A model generated the notes under the pieces. The model was not told where the DNA came from. It worked only from the letters and a program-made list of their open reading frames with translations, and made no database searches. A program made the position numbers and the translations under genes. From NCBI RefSeq assembly GCF_001418015.1, contig NZ_LIQG01000026.1, forward strand, positions 248,001 through 312,000: a stretch of 64,000 bases of DNA, written 5' to 3'. How positions within the stretch are numbered: position 1 is the first letter of the stretch; each line of letters opens with the position of its first letter. The stretch comes from Lacinutrix mariniflava (GTDB taxonomy: Bacteria > Bacteroidota > Bacteroidia > Flavobacteriales > Flavobacteriaceae). This document shows, one piece after another, positions 25,720 to 36,066 of the stretch.

Positions 25720-26625
25720 TTAGAAATAACGTGGTGAACGTGATACTTTTCTTGGCAAATCGATATCGAAGTTTATAAATATCTCGTGTGAGGCATCTGT
25801 TACTACGTTTAATTCTGATTGAATAGCATCGTAAGCATAACCAATTCGTAGTGTTGGTGAAACCATAAAATTTACCATACCACTAAAAGAATCGTCTAGT
25901 CTATAACCACCTCCTATTTCTACAATATCGTACATGAATAAGTTTAGGTTTACATCGTAACTTACTGGTGCATCAAAAGCAAATTTCATTAAAGCGTGTG
26001 GCTTTAATTTAAAATTCTCTGACAAATCGAATACATAACCGGCTGCTGCAAATAAATGCTCAGTCTCAGATCCTATTTTTCTTCCATCACTGTCTAAATG
26101 TGTTCCATTTAAAATGTTTGGCATTGAAGCTGATAGATACCAACGATTAGGTTGGTATAAGTACATTCCTGCTCCAACATTGGCTGTTGTTTCATTAACA
26201 TCTTGTGAGAAAAATGGATCATCAGCATCTATTGTCTCAATACTGGTTAATCCAATATCATGAAATGTAGCTCCCGCTTTTAATCCGAAAGCTAATTTTG
26301 TAATACTTCCTACTGGTAAAGTATAAGAGAAATCTACATAAGCATTGGTTTCTCTTACCGGACCTACTTCGTCATTAATTAATGATAATCCTAATCCAAC
26401 TCTGTTACCTACTGGCGAGTGAATACTTAAGGTACCTGTACTTGGTGAGCCTTCTAGGCCAACCCATTGACTGCGATATAATGCGCCTATGGATACGCTC
26501 TCGCTTGATCCTGCATATGCAGGATTGATAACATTCATGTTGTACATGTATTGCGTATACTGCGGATCTTGTTGCGCTTGTACTCCTATAACTACTAGGA
26601 ATACGATATATAGTATGTTCTTCAT
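25720..26625 (-). CDS. PorP/SprF-family outer-membrane protein
   Basis: The 301-residue protein has a signal peptide (IGVQAQ). The family start is clear: QDPQYTQYMYNMNVINPAYAGS. The rest is amphipathic beta strands, consistent with an outer-membrane barrel. In Flavobacterium johnsoniae, SprF is needed for secretion of the neighbouring type-B CTD adhesin SprB. PorP/SprF paralogues commonly lie beside type-B substrates, exactly as here. It probably serves the 1833-residue protein encoded 31 bp upstream. Confidence 0.92.
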   Translation of the reverse strand: MKNILYIVFLVVIGVQAQQDPQYTQYMYNMNVINPAYAGSSESVSIGALYRSQWVGLEGSPSTGTLSIHSPVGNRVGLGLSLINDEVGPVRETNAYVDFSYTLPVGSITKLAFGLKAGATFHDIGLTSIETIDADDPFFSQDVNETTANVGAGMYLYQPNRWYLSASMPNILNGTHLDSDGRKIGSETEHLFAAAGYVFDLSENFKLKPHALMKFAFDAPVSYDVNLNLFMYDIVEIGGGYRLDDSFSGMVNFMVSPTLRIGYAYDAIQSELNVVTDASHEIFINFDIDLPRKVSRSPRYF

Positions 26626-26656
26626 CTGTATTATTATTGGTTTCTAGTTGTTTAGA

Positions 26657-29600
26657 TTATTTGTTTTCTCTGTTGATATATACCCAAGCGGCTTTCGTTT
26701 TATTGCCTTGGTAATTCATTACATAGTAATAAGTTCCTGTTGGCAACTCATCGCCATCTAAAGATTGACCATACCACTCATTTAAATAATTTGTCTTCTC
26801 GTAAACCTTAACTCCATTTCTATTAAATATCGTTAAAACTTGAACATCAAAACTACTTAAATCGAATGTCTCGTTTAATCCATCTCCATTTGGTGATATA
26901 CCTTGTGGGATAACACAAGTTTCTAACTCTTCTACAAACACATCTTCACTTGCTGTACATCCTGTTTCATTAAACATAACTTCAATAGTATATGTTCCTG
27001 ATGTAAGTACATTATCTATACTTAAATCCGTTTGACCCGAAACTAACACACCTTCGTTATACCATGCTATAGTAACATCTGCCTCTGTATAATTATCACC
27101 TATTGCGGTAACGGTTATTGGAGCTGATGCGTTTGGACACACTTCATAAACTATAGCCGTATCGAAAGATGTTTCTGGGCTGGTTCCAAAAGTTAAATTG
27201 AAACTACCATTTTCAGAACAACTTGTAATACCATTTGCTATTCTATAGTATATAGTTGTAGCCATTGATACATAATTTACAGGATCTAAAATAGCGTTTG
27301 TTCCATCTATAGCGTCTTGTTCAGTTTCATAATATGTAACTGTTACATCGGTTTGAGAACCACTAATTACAGCATCATTTATTGTTAAGTCATATTCTGA
27401 CAACCCATCTCCATCATCATCACAGCCTAATATATCTTGAGCTGGATTCGCTATAGGATTCGGGAAGAATTCTACTAAAATTTCGTCAATTACAAAACAA
27501 GAAGCGTTAGCATTAAGAACAATTTCAACAATATAATTGTTAGTCTCTGTTACCTCTAAAGTAATTCCATTTTCAGGAACTCCAGCAGCGTCAAGAATTG
27601 GTTCTTGTATTCCATTCTCCATAGTGTACCATGTAATTGTTGCATTATCTCCAACTGGAACACCAATATCTAAAAGAACATTATCTCCTTCACAATTAGC
27701 GTTACCACCAGTTAATAAGATATCTTCTCCTAAATCTACTTCTCCAATTTCAAAACTACCTGCTTTTAAGAATACCGCAGAATCGTATGCTGTATCACCA
27801 TCATCAGCAATTACTAATTTAATATGGTATGTTCTATTAGGTACTACTGTAGACATAGCTGTTAGTGGTACTGTTCTACCAATAAAATTTGTTGGATTTG
27901 TTAACGCTGGTAAACCACCATTTCCGTAATAGGCATCAAATAATGCTGGATTAGAAGAAGGACAACTTCCATTAAAAGCATCGTCTCTAATTGTAAATAC
28001 AGATACAGGTGTTGTTGTACCTGGCACAACAGCAATATTAGTAGTTACACCGGTTACCGTATCTGTAAGTAAGAAAGCAAATGCATCTGAGAACCCACAT
28101 TGAAAAGTTCCGTATTCTTCAGCTGCAAAAATAAATTCGAATGACATATCTTCAATAAATGGTACAAAATCGAACTCTATAATTGAGGCATTGTTAGTTG
28201 TTCCTTCATTAATTTCAGCTTCTAAGTCTGCATCACCAGGCCAAGTCGCTGGAAAGCCTCCACCACCATCACTAAGTATTCCAGTTTCTGGTCCAGGAGC
28301 ATTTAAAGCATTTCCGGTAGTCATTATAATTCCACTTTCAAAAGGAAATCCAGAACCATTTGCTTCAAAATAACCTATTCCAGTGTCTGTACCAAAATCT
28401 GATCCAGAAGACGAAGTAACGTTTGAAATTGTAGAACATGGAGAGTTCACTAGAATATCTTCAATCAATTCTGTAACTGTATATTGCGTAACATCTGTTG
28501 TAATTGGAGGAGGAATAGAATACACACATAAGTCGAAATTTACATCTTGAAAAGCATCATCGTTAAAAGTAAAGACTCTTATATAGTATGTATTTCCAAC
28601 GGTTAAGCCATTTGCTATACTTTCGTTAGCAGTACTGCAATATAAATTCGTAAGGTTGTCACAATCTGGTCCTTCATATAATCCATGAGACAAGAAAGTT
28701 GTTGGACCTACTATATTACTAAAACTAATAACTTGATCTGCGTTTATTGCTGAAAAAGTATACCATACATCATCATTTGCTGTTCCTGTACATGGATTAG
28801 CTTGTGGAGATTCTGTAGCACCGTATAAAGTACCACTTACAAAATTAGTACAGTTACCATCTGCATTTGCAGTAACTGAAATTGCATTACCACAATTATC
28901 ATTTGCAGGAGGACAAGTTGGGATGTTATAAGTTTGACTAGTAGAAAAACAAGTATCTTGCTCACTACTTACAGTAAAAATAACATCTGTATTTAATGGA
29001 TATGGTCCAAATTGAGTTACACCAGTTGTTGGTATAACAGACACAAGAGTACCACCTTGATTATCTTGTATTGAAACAGATGTTGCTCCCCCAAAATAAG
29101 TTACATCTACATCTATTAAAAATTGATTTCCATTTAAACAATCATCGATTATAGTGTAAGTTGCTGTAGGATCAAAACAAGACGGAGCTTCATCGAAAGT
29201 GACATCATCTATTGCGATATCATCGTAAAAGTCACCTGTCGTTTCAGAAAAGATAAATCGCGCTTGAACATCTCCAGTAATTGTTAATCCACTTAAATCT
29301 ATAAATATTTCTTCCCAACCACTAGTATTTGTGTTATAAGTTCCCATTGGGTTCCATGCTGCTCCATCCCAAACTTCTACGTCTAAAGTAGAGTTGGCAT
29401 TACCTTCATTATCACTTATTTCATAAAATGAAAGTGTAGGCGCTGCTAAAGGAGAAACATCAACAAAAGGAGTCGTTAAAGTTGAAGGTCCATCGTCTCC
29501 TGAAGAATCTACCCAAGCAAAATAATTATTCGTAGCTGTAGAACCAGTTAATGTTCCATCATTACCAATATGATCAATACCTCCATTATCAGCAAATTCC

Positions 29601-32158
29601 CAATCTTCTCCACCATCCATTGTCCAGCATAAAGGAATTGTTCCTGCATTTTCAAAGCCTTCTGTATATGGTGCTATAAAAGTTGTACATTCTGTTGTAA
29701 AGTTAACTGGCCCAACCCAAGTACCTAAATCTGTACCACATACTGTTCTTACATAAGCCTCATAATCTGTTGCAGGTGTTAATCCCATTGCTACATATGG
29801 TGCATTGTCTGTAGTTGCCGTACCAGCTACTGTTGGAATACCTGTTCCTGGTGCTTGAATAGAAACTTCCCATCCTGTTTCACTAGCAATTATATCCCAA
29901 GTCAAGTTAGCTGTTGTAGCAGTTGAAGAATTAAATACTAAATTAGCTACATCAGGACAGTTAGGTGTTGCTCTAACTTGAAAATTATCTACAAAGGCTT
30001 CATTGTCTGCTGCATCATCTACAGTTCCTTCAGATCCTAAAATTCCAAATTGAACAGTTTGACCAGAGTAAGCCGTTAAATCGTATACAGGATGTAAACC
30101 TGTTACAGGAAAAACTGTAGTAGAATCCCATGTTTCTAATATTGTCCAGGTTGCACCTAGATCTGTTGAAATTAAAATTTGTACTATATCATCTGACCCT
30201 AAAATCCCTGGAACAGTAGTACTACCAAAATCCATAACACCTAAATCAAACTCTGCTTGAAATGGACCTCCTGTTAAATCAAATAAAGGAGATAATAACC
30301 AGTCACTTTTTGTTGCTAACCATAAATTAATACTGTAAGCACCTTGAAATCCATTATTTAAGAATCCATCTTGATTCCATGATCCTGCTCCAATATCACC
30401 AGGACCAGTAGTGGCATCTCCACTATCTGCTTCATCCCAACAATCTGCAGGAATTGTTGCAAAATCCTCCAAGTAATCAGGAATAAATGCAGCACATTCT
30501 GTTGTAAAGTTTAATGGTCCAATCCAATCACTAAATTCTGATCCACAATTAGATCTCACATAAAATTCGTAATCAGTTATTGGCGTTAATGTAGAAGCCT
30601 GATATGTAGGAGTAGTATTAACTGCTATTCCAGCTCCTGTAGGAGCTCCAGTTCCTTGAGTTTGTACAACTACTTCCCAATCTGTTTCCATTCCATTAGA
30701 AACCCAAGATAAGTTAGCTTCAGTAGCACTTACACTATCTAAAACTAAATTAGAAGGGTTAACACAAGATGGTAACTCATCAAAAGTAACATCATCTATA
30801 GCTATATCATCACTAAAATCACCAGGCACTAATTCTGAGAAAATAAATCTAGCTTGAACATCTCCTGTAATAGTTAGTGTACTTATATTGATTGTGCGTT
30901 GTTCCCAACCACTAGTATTTGTATTATATGTTGCCATTAAATTCCATGCAGCACCATCCCAAACTTCTACGTCTAATTGTGAGTTAGCATCACCTTCATT
31001 ATCACTAATCTCGTAAAAAGTTATTGCTGGAGTAGTTAAACCCGAAACATCTATTAAAGGCGTAGTTAAATTCGCAGCCGCCTCTGTCCCTGACGAATCT
31101 ACCCATGCAAAATAACCATTAGTAGCAGTAGAACCTGTTAGTGTACCATTGGTACCTATATGATCGAAACCTCCATTATCGGCAAATTCCCAAATCTCAC
31201 CACCATCCATTGTCCAACATAAAGGAATAGTTCCTGCATTTTCAAAACCTTCTGTATAAGGAGCAACAAATGTTGTACATTCTGTTGCAAAATTTATTGG
31301 CCCAACCCAATCGCTAAACTCACCTCCACAATCTGATCTCACATAAGCTTCGTAGTCTGTTGCTGGCGTTAAACCCATTTCAACATGAGGGTTGTTTGTT
31401 GTTGCTGTACCTGCTGCCGATGGCAACCCAGTCCCTGGAGCTTGTACTACTATTTCCCAAGCTGTCACAGGACCTGCTGTCCAAGATAAACTAGCATCAG
31501 TTGCAGTTGTGCTAACAAGAGTTAAATCTGTAGGTGCTGGACATGTTACTTCAAACACGCTTATATCATCAAAAGAAACACCCTCTTCAGCAAAAGATGT
31601 ATCTGAACCAAAAGCAAAACGTAACTGAACGCTAGCTTGTCCTTCTAAACCTGTTAATGCATGACTAGCTGTAACCCAGCCACCACCACTTCCTGTCCAA
31701 CCTTCTTGTTGGCCTCCAGGATTTCCGCCTATTGAATCATCAGTAAACCAATTACCTGAATCTCCAAAGGCTCCAACATTAATCCATGTTGTACCTCCAT
31801 CTATTGACGATTGTAAAACTGTACCATCCCAACTGTTTTCTGACTCCCACCATATACTTAAAGAAATAGCTGGCGCAGCTAAAGCTGAAAAGTCAAAAAC
31901 AGGACTTGTAACCGTAGAGTTATCAGAATTATTATAATCTCCTGTTAAATTCGTAGTCCATGAGTTCACTCCTGAGGCCGCACTATTAATAATAGTTGCT
32001 GCGGGAGTTCCTAAAGTCCATGTTCCATTCGTTGCATTATCTGCAATCCATCCACCATCACCTGCTTCAAAATCTTCAGAGTATGGATAGGTTGTAATTT
32101 GCGCATTTATTGATAAACTTAAAAAAAGTAAAATCAACAATAAAGTAGTTTTTTTCAT
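26657..32158 (-). CDS. Large T9SS type-B secreted modular protein
   Basis: The protein has 1833 residues with a signal peptide (ending SINAQ). At least four MAM/jelly-roll-like modules (EGFENAGTIPLCWTMDGGE, AIDDVTFDE) alternate with fibronectin type III-like modules (ANLSWVSNG, LTPATDYEAYVRS). A choice-of-anchor-L-type domain lies at about residues 1210-1440 (FEFIFAAEEYGTFQCGFSDA). Ig/PKD-like linkers follow. Last is a type-B sorting domain at about 1748-1833 (IPQGISPNGDGLNETF, GVKVYEKTNYLNEWYG, LPTGTYYYV). It should be secreted by T9SS and may act as an adhesin or surface fibre. Two MAM-like modules are nearly identical even at DNA level (about 29160-29700 and 30770-31300). Confidence 0.92.
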   Translation of the reverse strand: MKKTTLLLILLFLSLSINAQITTYPYSEDFEAGDGGWIADNATNGTWTLGTPAATIINSAASGVNSWTTNLTGDYNNSDNSTVTSPVFDFSALAAPAISLSIWWESENSWDGTVLQSSIDGGTTWINVGAFGDSGNWFTDDSIGGNPGGQQEGWTGSGGGWVTASHALTGLEGQASVQLRFAFGSDTSFAEEGVSFDDISVFEVTCPAPTDLTLVSTTATDASLSWTAGPVTAWEIVVQAPGTGLPSAAGTATTNNPHVEMGLTPATDYEAYVRSDCGGEFSDWVGPINFATECTTFVAPYTEGFENAGTIPLCWTMDGGEIWEFADNGGFDHIGTNGTLTGSTATNGYFAWVDSSGTEAAANLTTPLIDVSGLTTPAITFYEISDNEGDANSQLDVEVWDGAAWNLMATYNTNTSGWEQRTINISTLTITGDVQARFIFSELVPGDFSDDIAIDDVTFDELPSCVNPSNLVLDSVSATEANLSWVSNGMETDWEVVVQTQGTGAPTGAGIAVNTTPTYQASTLTPITDYEFYVRSNCGSEFSDWIGPLNFTTECAAFIPDYLEDFATIPADCWDEADSGDATTGPGDIGAGSWNQDGFLNNGFQGAYSINLWLATKSDWLLSPLFDLTGGPFQAEFDLGVMDFGSTTVPGILGSDDIVQILISTDLGATWTILETWDSTTVFPVTGLHPVYDLTAYSGQTVQFGILGSEGTVDDAADNEAFVDNFQVRATPNCPDVANLVFNSSTATTANLTWDIIASETGWEVSIQAPGTGIPTVAGTATTDNAPYVAMGLTPATDYEAYVRTVCGTDLGTWVGPVNFTTECTTFIAPYTEGFENAGTIPLCWTMDGGEDWEFADNGGIDHIGNDGTLTGSTATNNYFAWVDSSGDDGPSTLTTPFVDVSPLAAPTLSFYEISDNEGNANSTLDVEVWDGAAWNPMGTYNTNTSGWEEIFIDLSGLTITGDVQARFIFSETTGDFYDDIAIDDVTFDEAPSCFDPTATYTIIDDCLNGNQFLIDVDVTYFGGATSVSIQDNQGGTLVSVIPTTGVTQFGPYPLNTDVIFTVSSEQDTCFSTSQTYNIPTCPPANDNCGNAISVTANADGNCTNFVSGTLYGATESPQANPCTGTANDDVWYTFSAINADQVISFSNIVGPTTFLSHGLYEGPDCDNLTNLYCSTANESIANGLTVGNTYYIRVFTFNDDAFQDVNFDLCVYSIPPPITTDVTQYTVTELIEDILVNSPCSTISNVTSSSGSDFGTDTGIGYFEANGSGFPFESGIIMTTGNALNAPGPETGILSDGGGGFPATWPGDADLEAEINEGTTNNASIIEFDFVPFIEDMSFEFIFAAEEYGTFQCGFSDAFAFLLTDTVTGVTTNIAVVPGTTTPVSVFTIRDDAFNGSCPSSNPALFDAYYGNGGLPALTNPTNFIGRTVPLTAMSTVVPNRTYHIKLVIADDGDTAYDSAVFLKAGSFEIGEVDLGEDILLTGGNANCEGDNVLLDIGVPVGDNATITWYTMENGIQEPILDAAGVPENGITLEVTETNNYIVEIVLNANASCFVIDEILVEFFPNPIANPAQDILGCDDDGDGLSEYDLTINDAVISGSQTDVTVTYYETEQDAIDGTNAILDPVNYVSMATTIYYRIANGITSCSENGSFNLTFGTSPETSFDTAIVYEVCPNASAPITVTAIGDNYTEADVTIAWYNEGVLVSGQTDLSIDNVLTSGTYTIEVMFNETGCTASEDVFVEELETCVIPQGISPNGDGLNETFDLSSFDVQVLTIFNRNGVKVYEKTNYLNEWYGQSLDGDELPTGTYYYVMNYQGNKTKAAWVYINRENK
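29160..31300 (-). repeat. Internal module duplication in the T9SS protein gene
   Basis: Segments about 29160-29700 and 30770-31300 encode near-identical modules. Both carry EGFENAGTIPLCWTMDGGE, then a TGSTATN.YFAWVDSSG stretch and LDVEVWDGAAWN. DNA identity is high over hundreds of bases, e.g. shared ACCATCCATTGTCCA near 29611 and 31202. This points to a recent or homogenised duplication. Confidence 0.8.
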
Positions 32159-32312
32159 TTTATGGCTAGTGTTAGATGTTTAGTGCAAAATTGAACGTTA
32201 AATATATACTAATTTATTACACCAAACACCACAGATAGACGAACTACATGTTTCTTCGGTAAAAAACAATATTTTTTTTAAACCGAATTTTATTCTCAGG
32301 ATTTTAACAGTT

Positions 32313-34661
32313 TTAGTTACTAATTTCTATGTTTATTTTGATTTCGTTCCCAAATTCATCAACAACTGTAACACTATGCTTTCCTTCTTTTGGAATAATA
32401 TCCAAATCGTGAATATCACTAGTGTTTCCAATAAATAGGTTGTCTAAATACCAATAGAGTTTGCTTTTTGGTTTTGAGTGTGCAATTTTTAAAATAAGTG
32501 CATTTGTTTTTCCGTCAAAATCTTTTGGCAAAAATATGGTACTATTGTCTTTAGGATAAATAAATTGCATGCTTGCTTGTTCATTTCCAACACAATCATT
32601 TCTTAATGGAGGTAGTTGTTTATAGAATGGATTTTTAGATTTATAATAATATTCCATTAAGGGCGGGAGCACAAACCAAGACGTATTTGAAATGGCACTT
32701 AAATCTTCGCAGGAAGAATTAACCTGATGCGTTTTAGATGCATCTAAGTGAATTAATTTATGGTAAGGACATGGTTTTGTTTTGAGCCCACTATTTTGAA
32801 TAAATTTTTTAATACTATCCTCACAATATTGTCCTGCTCTGTATCCACTTTGTTTGCAAATATTTACTTCCTGCATTTCGTCAAATGGCTTAGCAAACCA
32901 ATCGCTATTTGGTAATAAATCGAACACATCAAAAAGAATAGGAGCCGCAGCTTGAACACCAACTAAACCTGGTCGCCCTTCTCCGTCGGCGTTGCCAACC
33001 CAAACACCAACTACATAATCTTTTGTTGTGCCAATAGCCCAAGCATCGCGAAAGCCAAAGCTTGTACCTGTTTTCCATGCAACTTGTTTAGAATTGTCAA
33101 AAAACTCCCAGTTTTCATCACCTTCTGGCCTGTTAACTTCTTTTAAACTTTCGTAGGTTAAATAAATTGATGCAGCATCAAACAACGTTTTTTCTGTCGA
33201 TTTTTTTCCGAAGTCAATAGTTTCAGAGTCGAAAAAAGTAGGTTCACAAAATTCATTTGCATAATACTCGCTTGAAGACTCATTAAAATGATTTAAAGTC
33301 GAAGAGAAACTCGCGTAACTTTTGCATAAATCCCATAGATTACTTTCTGCACCGCCAAGAATTAAAGATAAACCGTAATGGTTTGCATTGTATTTAACGT
33401 CTTTTAGTTTTAATTCTTTTAAGTAATGATGAAATCTATCTAAACCAAAATCTCTAAGCATTCTTACAGCAGGTACATTTAAAGAGCGTGATAAAGCGCG
33501 ACTTGCCGGAACAGCACCATCAAATTCTTTATTATAATTTTCTGGAACATAACTACCAAATTGTGTTGGTACATCTGCTACTAAAGTATTAGGTAATAAA
33601 TCTCCAGCATCTAACATTGCTGCATAAAGAAATGGTTTTAAAATACTTCCTGTGCTACGTGGCTTATCAATAATATCAACATCTTTTTGGTTTTTATTTG
33701 TTGTTGGAGCGTTGCCAATATAGGTTAGTACTTTTCGTGTTTTTACGTCTAAAACGAGAACTGAAATATTATGGATTTCATTCTGTTTTAATAAATTATA
33801 GTGATTATAAACAACGTTATTTGCTTGCTGTTGAAGCTTGTAATCTATTGTTGTTTTTATACGTTCTCCATAATTTGACTTTGCAATTTTTTGGAGTAAA
33901 TGCGGAGCAATTTGTGGTAAAGGATATGGTTTTTGAGGTAAACCTTCTGCAATTGATAAATTATAGGTTAATGAATCTATAATTTTTTTATCAACTAATT
34001 TTGCTAGTAAACGATTGCGTTTTTTTAATAAGCGTTCTTGATTTTTTCCAGGATAAATTAAACTTGGTGCGTTTGGTAAAACGGCTAATGTTGCACTTTC
34101 TGCCCAAGACAGTTCGTGCGAATTTCTATTAAAATAACGCCAAGATGCTGCGTCTATACCTACAACATTGCCTCCAAAAGGAGCGTAACTTGCATAGTAA
34201 GCTAAAATTACTTCTTTACTGTCTCTTAATTCTAAACGTGTAGCTAGAATTATTTCTTTAATTTTTTCAAAATAGGTTCTTGACTGCCCTTTTCGCGATA
34301 AGCGAATAACCTGTTGTGTTAATGTGCTTCCTCCTCGTTTTACTTCTCCAGAATTAATGTTTTGTTTAAGTGCTTTAAAAATTGAAATAGGATTGAAACC
34401 AGGATGTCTGTAAAAGTATTCGTCTTCAAAATTAATAATACAGGTTTTAAATTTTTCTGGGACGCTATCGTTTTTAGGAAACCGCCATTGTCCATCTTCA
34501 GCAATCTGTGCGCCTAACAATGTGTTATTGTTACTTGTAATTGCAGTTGTAGTTGGATCTTTAAAGAGTTGTTTGGGAAGGCAGAAATAATAGGTAAGTA
34601 AAAATATAGCGATTATGCTCGACTTTATTTTATTACGTTTTATGTAGTTTATTATTTTCAT
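32313..34661 (-). CDS. pbpC: Penicillin-binding protein 1C
   Basis: The 782-residue class A PBP has an N-terminal membrane segment (about 14-28). The GT51 domain has FEDEYFYRHPGFNP (catalytic Glu) and GGSTLTQQVIRLSR. The transpeptidase has SILKPFLYAAML (SxxK) and GKTGTSFGFRDAWAIG (KTG). A C-terminal BiPBP_C-type domain follows (about 690-782, ends GNEIKINIEISN). This layout is typical of PBP1C, which often lies beside a bacterial alpha-2-macroglobulin gene, as here (A2M at 36110-41689, two small genes between). The A2M-PBP1C pair is thought to link protease trapping with wall repair in the periplasm. Confidence 0.93.
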   Translation of the reverse strand: MKIINYIKRNKIKSSIIAIFLLTYYFCLPKQLFKDPTTTAITSNNNTLLGAQIAEDGQWRFPKNDSVPEKFKTCIINFEDEYFYRHPGFNPISIFKALKQNINSGEVKRGGSTLTQQVIRLSRKGQSRTYFEKIKEIILATRLELRDSKEVILAYYASYAPFGGNVVGIDAASWRYFNRNSHELSWAESATLAVLPNAPSLIYPGKNQERLLKKRNRLLAKLVDKKIIDSLTYNLSIAEGLPQKPYPLPQIAPHLLQKIAKSNYGERIKTTIDYKLQQQANNVVYNHYNLLKQNEIHNISVLVLDVKTRKVLTYIGNAPTTNKNQKDVDIIDKPRSTGSILKPFLYAAMLDAGDLLPNTLVADVPTQFGSYVPENYNKEFDGAVPASRALSRSLNVPAVRMLRDFGLDRFHHYLKELKLKDVKYNANHYGLSLILGGAESNLWDLCKSYASFSSTLNHFNESSSEYYANEFCEPTFFDSETIDFGKKSTEKTLFDAASIYLTYESLKEVNRPEGDENWEFFDNSKQVAWKTGTSFGFRDAWAIGTTKDYVVGVWVGNADGEGRPGLVGVQAAAPILFDVFDLLPNSDWFAKPFDEMQEVNICKQSGYRAGQYCEDSIKKFIQNSGLKTKPCPYHKLIHLDASKTHQVNSSCEDLSAISNTSWFVLPPLMEYYYKSKNPFYKQLPPLRNDCVGNEQASMQFIYPKDNSTIFLPKDFDGKTNALILKIAHSKPKSKLYWYLDNLFIGNTSDIHDLDIIPKEGKHSVTVVDEFGNEIKINIEISN

Positions 34662-34668
34662 TTTTCAT

Positions 34669-34684
34669 TTCCGCGAAGACGGAA
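34669..34684. repeat. Short extragenic palindrome, copy 2
   Basis: TTCCGCGAAGACGGAA, extended to TTT...AAA at 34668-34685, is a near match to the reverse complement of the palindrome at 9981-9996 (one difference). It lies between the ABM-domain gene and pbpC, seven bases before the pbpC start codon on the minus strand, so it could affect translation of pbpC. Confidence 0.55.
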
Positions 34685-34761
34685 ACCTTTTTTCATTAAT
34701 TGCTTCTCGACACAATTTTCTCTCCCTAAAGTTTTCGGGATAAAAATCACTAGAAGTGACA

Positions 34762-35070
34762 TTATTTACTTAACTCATACTCACGTTCCACTTTACAAAT
34801 TTTTACATTATACCACGAGTACCAATCTTTAATGCCTTTTTGTTGCGCTAAAACATGATCTGTTTGTTGTTTCCAATTTTTAATCGATTCTAAACTTTCC
34901 CAATAACTAACAGTGATTCCTACTTCGTTTTTAGCAGAATCTATACTAATAAAACCGTCTTGTTTTTTAGCTAAAGATTCCATTAAATCTGCCATATCAT
35001 TATAACCGTTGTCTCCTTCGGTTCTGGTAGAAGTAAAAATCACTGCGTAGTATGGTTTAAAATTTTTCAT
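34762..35070 (-). CDS. ABM-domain (antibiotic biosynthesis monooxygenase-like) protein
   Basis: The 102-residue protein is a dimeric alpha+beta barrel-type ABM domain (YYAVIFTSTRTEGDNGYNDMADLMESLAKKQDGFISIDSA, VSYWESLESIKNWKQQ). Members include heme-degrading and quinol monooxygenases, but many have no known activity. It starts 2 bp after the SH3 gene stop on the minus strand, so the two form an operon. Its presence between pbpC and the A2M gene has no clear functional explanation. Confidence 0.85.
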   Translation of the reverse strand: MKNFKPYYAVIFTSTRTEGDNGYNDMADLMESLAKKQDGFISIDSAKNEVGITVSYWESLESIKNWKQQTDHVLAQQKGIKDWYSWYNVKICKVEREYELSK

Positions 35071-35072
35071 TA

Positions 35073-35936
35073 CTATTTATCTTGCTTTGGTATTGTAAAG
35101 CTTACTGTTTTCTCTGTAACATTATCTTCAAAATCGGTTAAAATAAATTTTAAAAACACTTGATTTGTAGACACGCTAATAGGAAACTGAGTTGTATTAC
35201 TTATCTCTTTTATACTTTCCATCCAATTTTCTCCACATTTTTCTGAAACAATCGCTTTTAAATCTTCAATAGAAAAAGGAACAAATTGTTTTGCATCTGC
35301 ATCAGTATAGGTTAGTGTTTCGAATCTTGTTTTGTTTATTTTTTTTATGGGTTTCCATTCAGATTGGTACTGCTTCCATTCACTTAAATCGCAAAGAGAA
35401 GTTTCGTCTAAAATATTTAGTGTGTTTTGGTAGCGTTGTAAAATTTTTACACTCTTATAATTATTGTTTTTAATTTCAATAGTTTTTTTACCAGATGTGT
35501 TTTTTACATGAATTCCAATATTTAGATTGTCTTTAGTTGTTAAGTCTAAAAGATCATCATCATTATAAATGGCGAGATTTTTAATATGAATATCGGCTTC
35601 GGTAAGTTTGATATTTACAATTTTGGCCATTTTATTTTCAGATAAAAAACCATTAAAAACATAGCCTTTTAAATCTTGGTAGCCATTCATTTTAATTTTC
35701 ACCCATTCACCTTCAACTTTTTTGCCTTGATCTAGTATAACTAGTTTTTTGTCTGTTTTTTCAATAACCTCAACAGCTTCGTTGTACATTAGTCTTCCTA
35801 ATTTTGAAGCACCAATATCTGGTAATTCTCTAATCGTTAAACCGCTGTCTGCAGTAACATAAGCGTAATCTTGACTGTAACTAAATGTTACAAATAATAA
35901 TAAAATTGCTGTGATAAAATGTTTTGTCGTTTTCAT
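35073..35936 (-). CDS. Secreted SH3-domain protein
   Basis: The 287-residue protein has a signal peptide (ending TFSYSQ). A bacterial SH3-like domain follows (about 25-100: ADSGLTIRELPDIGASKLGRLMY, GEWVKIKMNG, GYVFNGFL). The remainder is a beta-rich region ending in a possible additional sandwich (FLKFILTDFEDNVTEKTVSF). Bacterial SH3 domains often bind cell-wall peptides. It lies 173 bp downstream of the A2M gene, beyond a 12-bp stem-loop, and directly upstream of the ABM gene. Confidence 0.82.
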   Translation of the reverse strand: MKTTKHFITAILLLFVTFSYSQDYAYVTADSGLTIRELPDIGASKLGRLMYNEAVEVIEKTDKKLVILDQGKKVEGEWVKIKMNGYQDLKGYVFNGFLSENKMAKIVNIKLTEADIHIKNLAIYNDDDLLDLTTKDNLNIGIHVKNTSGKKTIEIKNNNYKSVKILQRYQNTLNILDETSLCDLSEWKQYQSEWKPIKKINKTRFETLTYTDADAKQFVPFSIEDLKAIVSEKCGENWMESIKEISNTTQFPISVSTNQVFLKFILTDFEDNVTEKTVSFTIPKQDK

Positions 35937-36066
35937 AATGTTTGTGTTTTAAATTAATATGACAGTTAAACATTTTAGTTGGTTTGGTATCACTTGAAAC
36001 AGTTTCTAAAAGCGTCCTTTTAAGTTTTCGTTTTAATTGACATTGGTTTTTTTTATTTGCTTTAAG

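Noticed and set aside
27537-28373. Plus-strand open frames antisense to the T9SS adhesin gene.
   Set aside because: They have no ribosome binding site and no recognisable domain; they mirror a large, clearly real gene.
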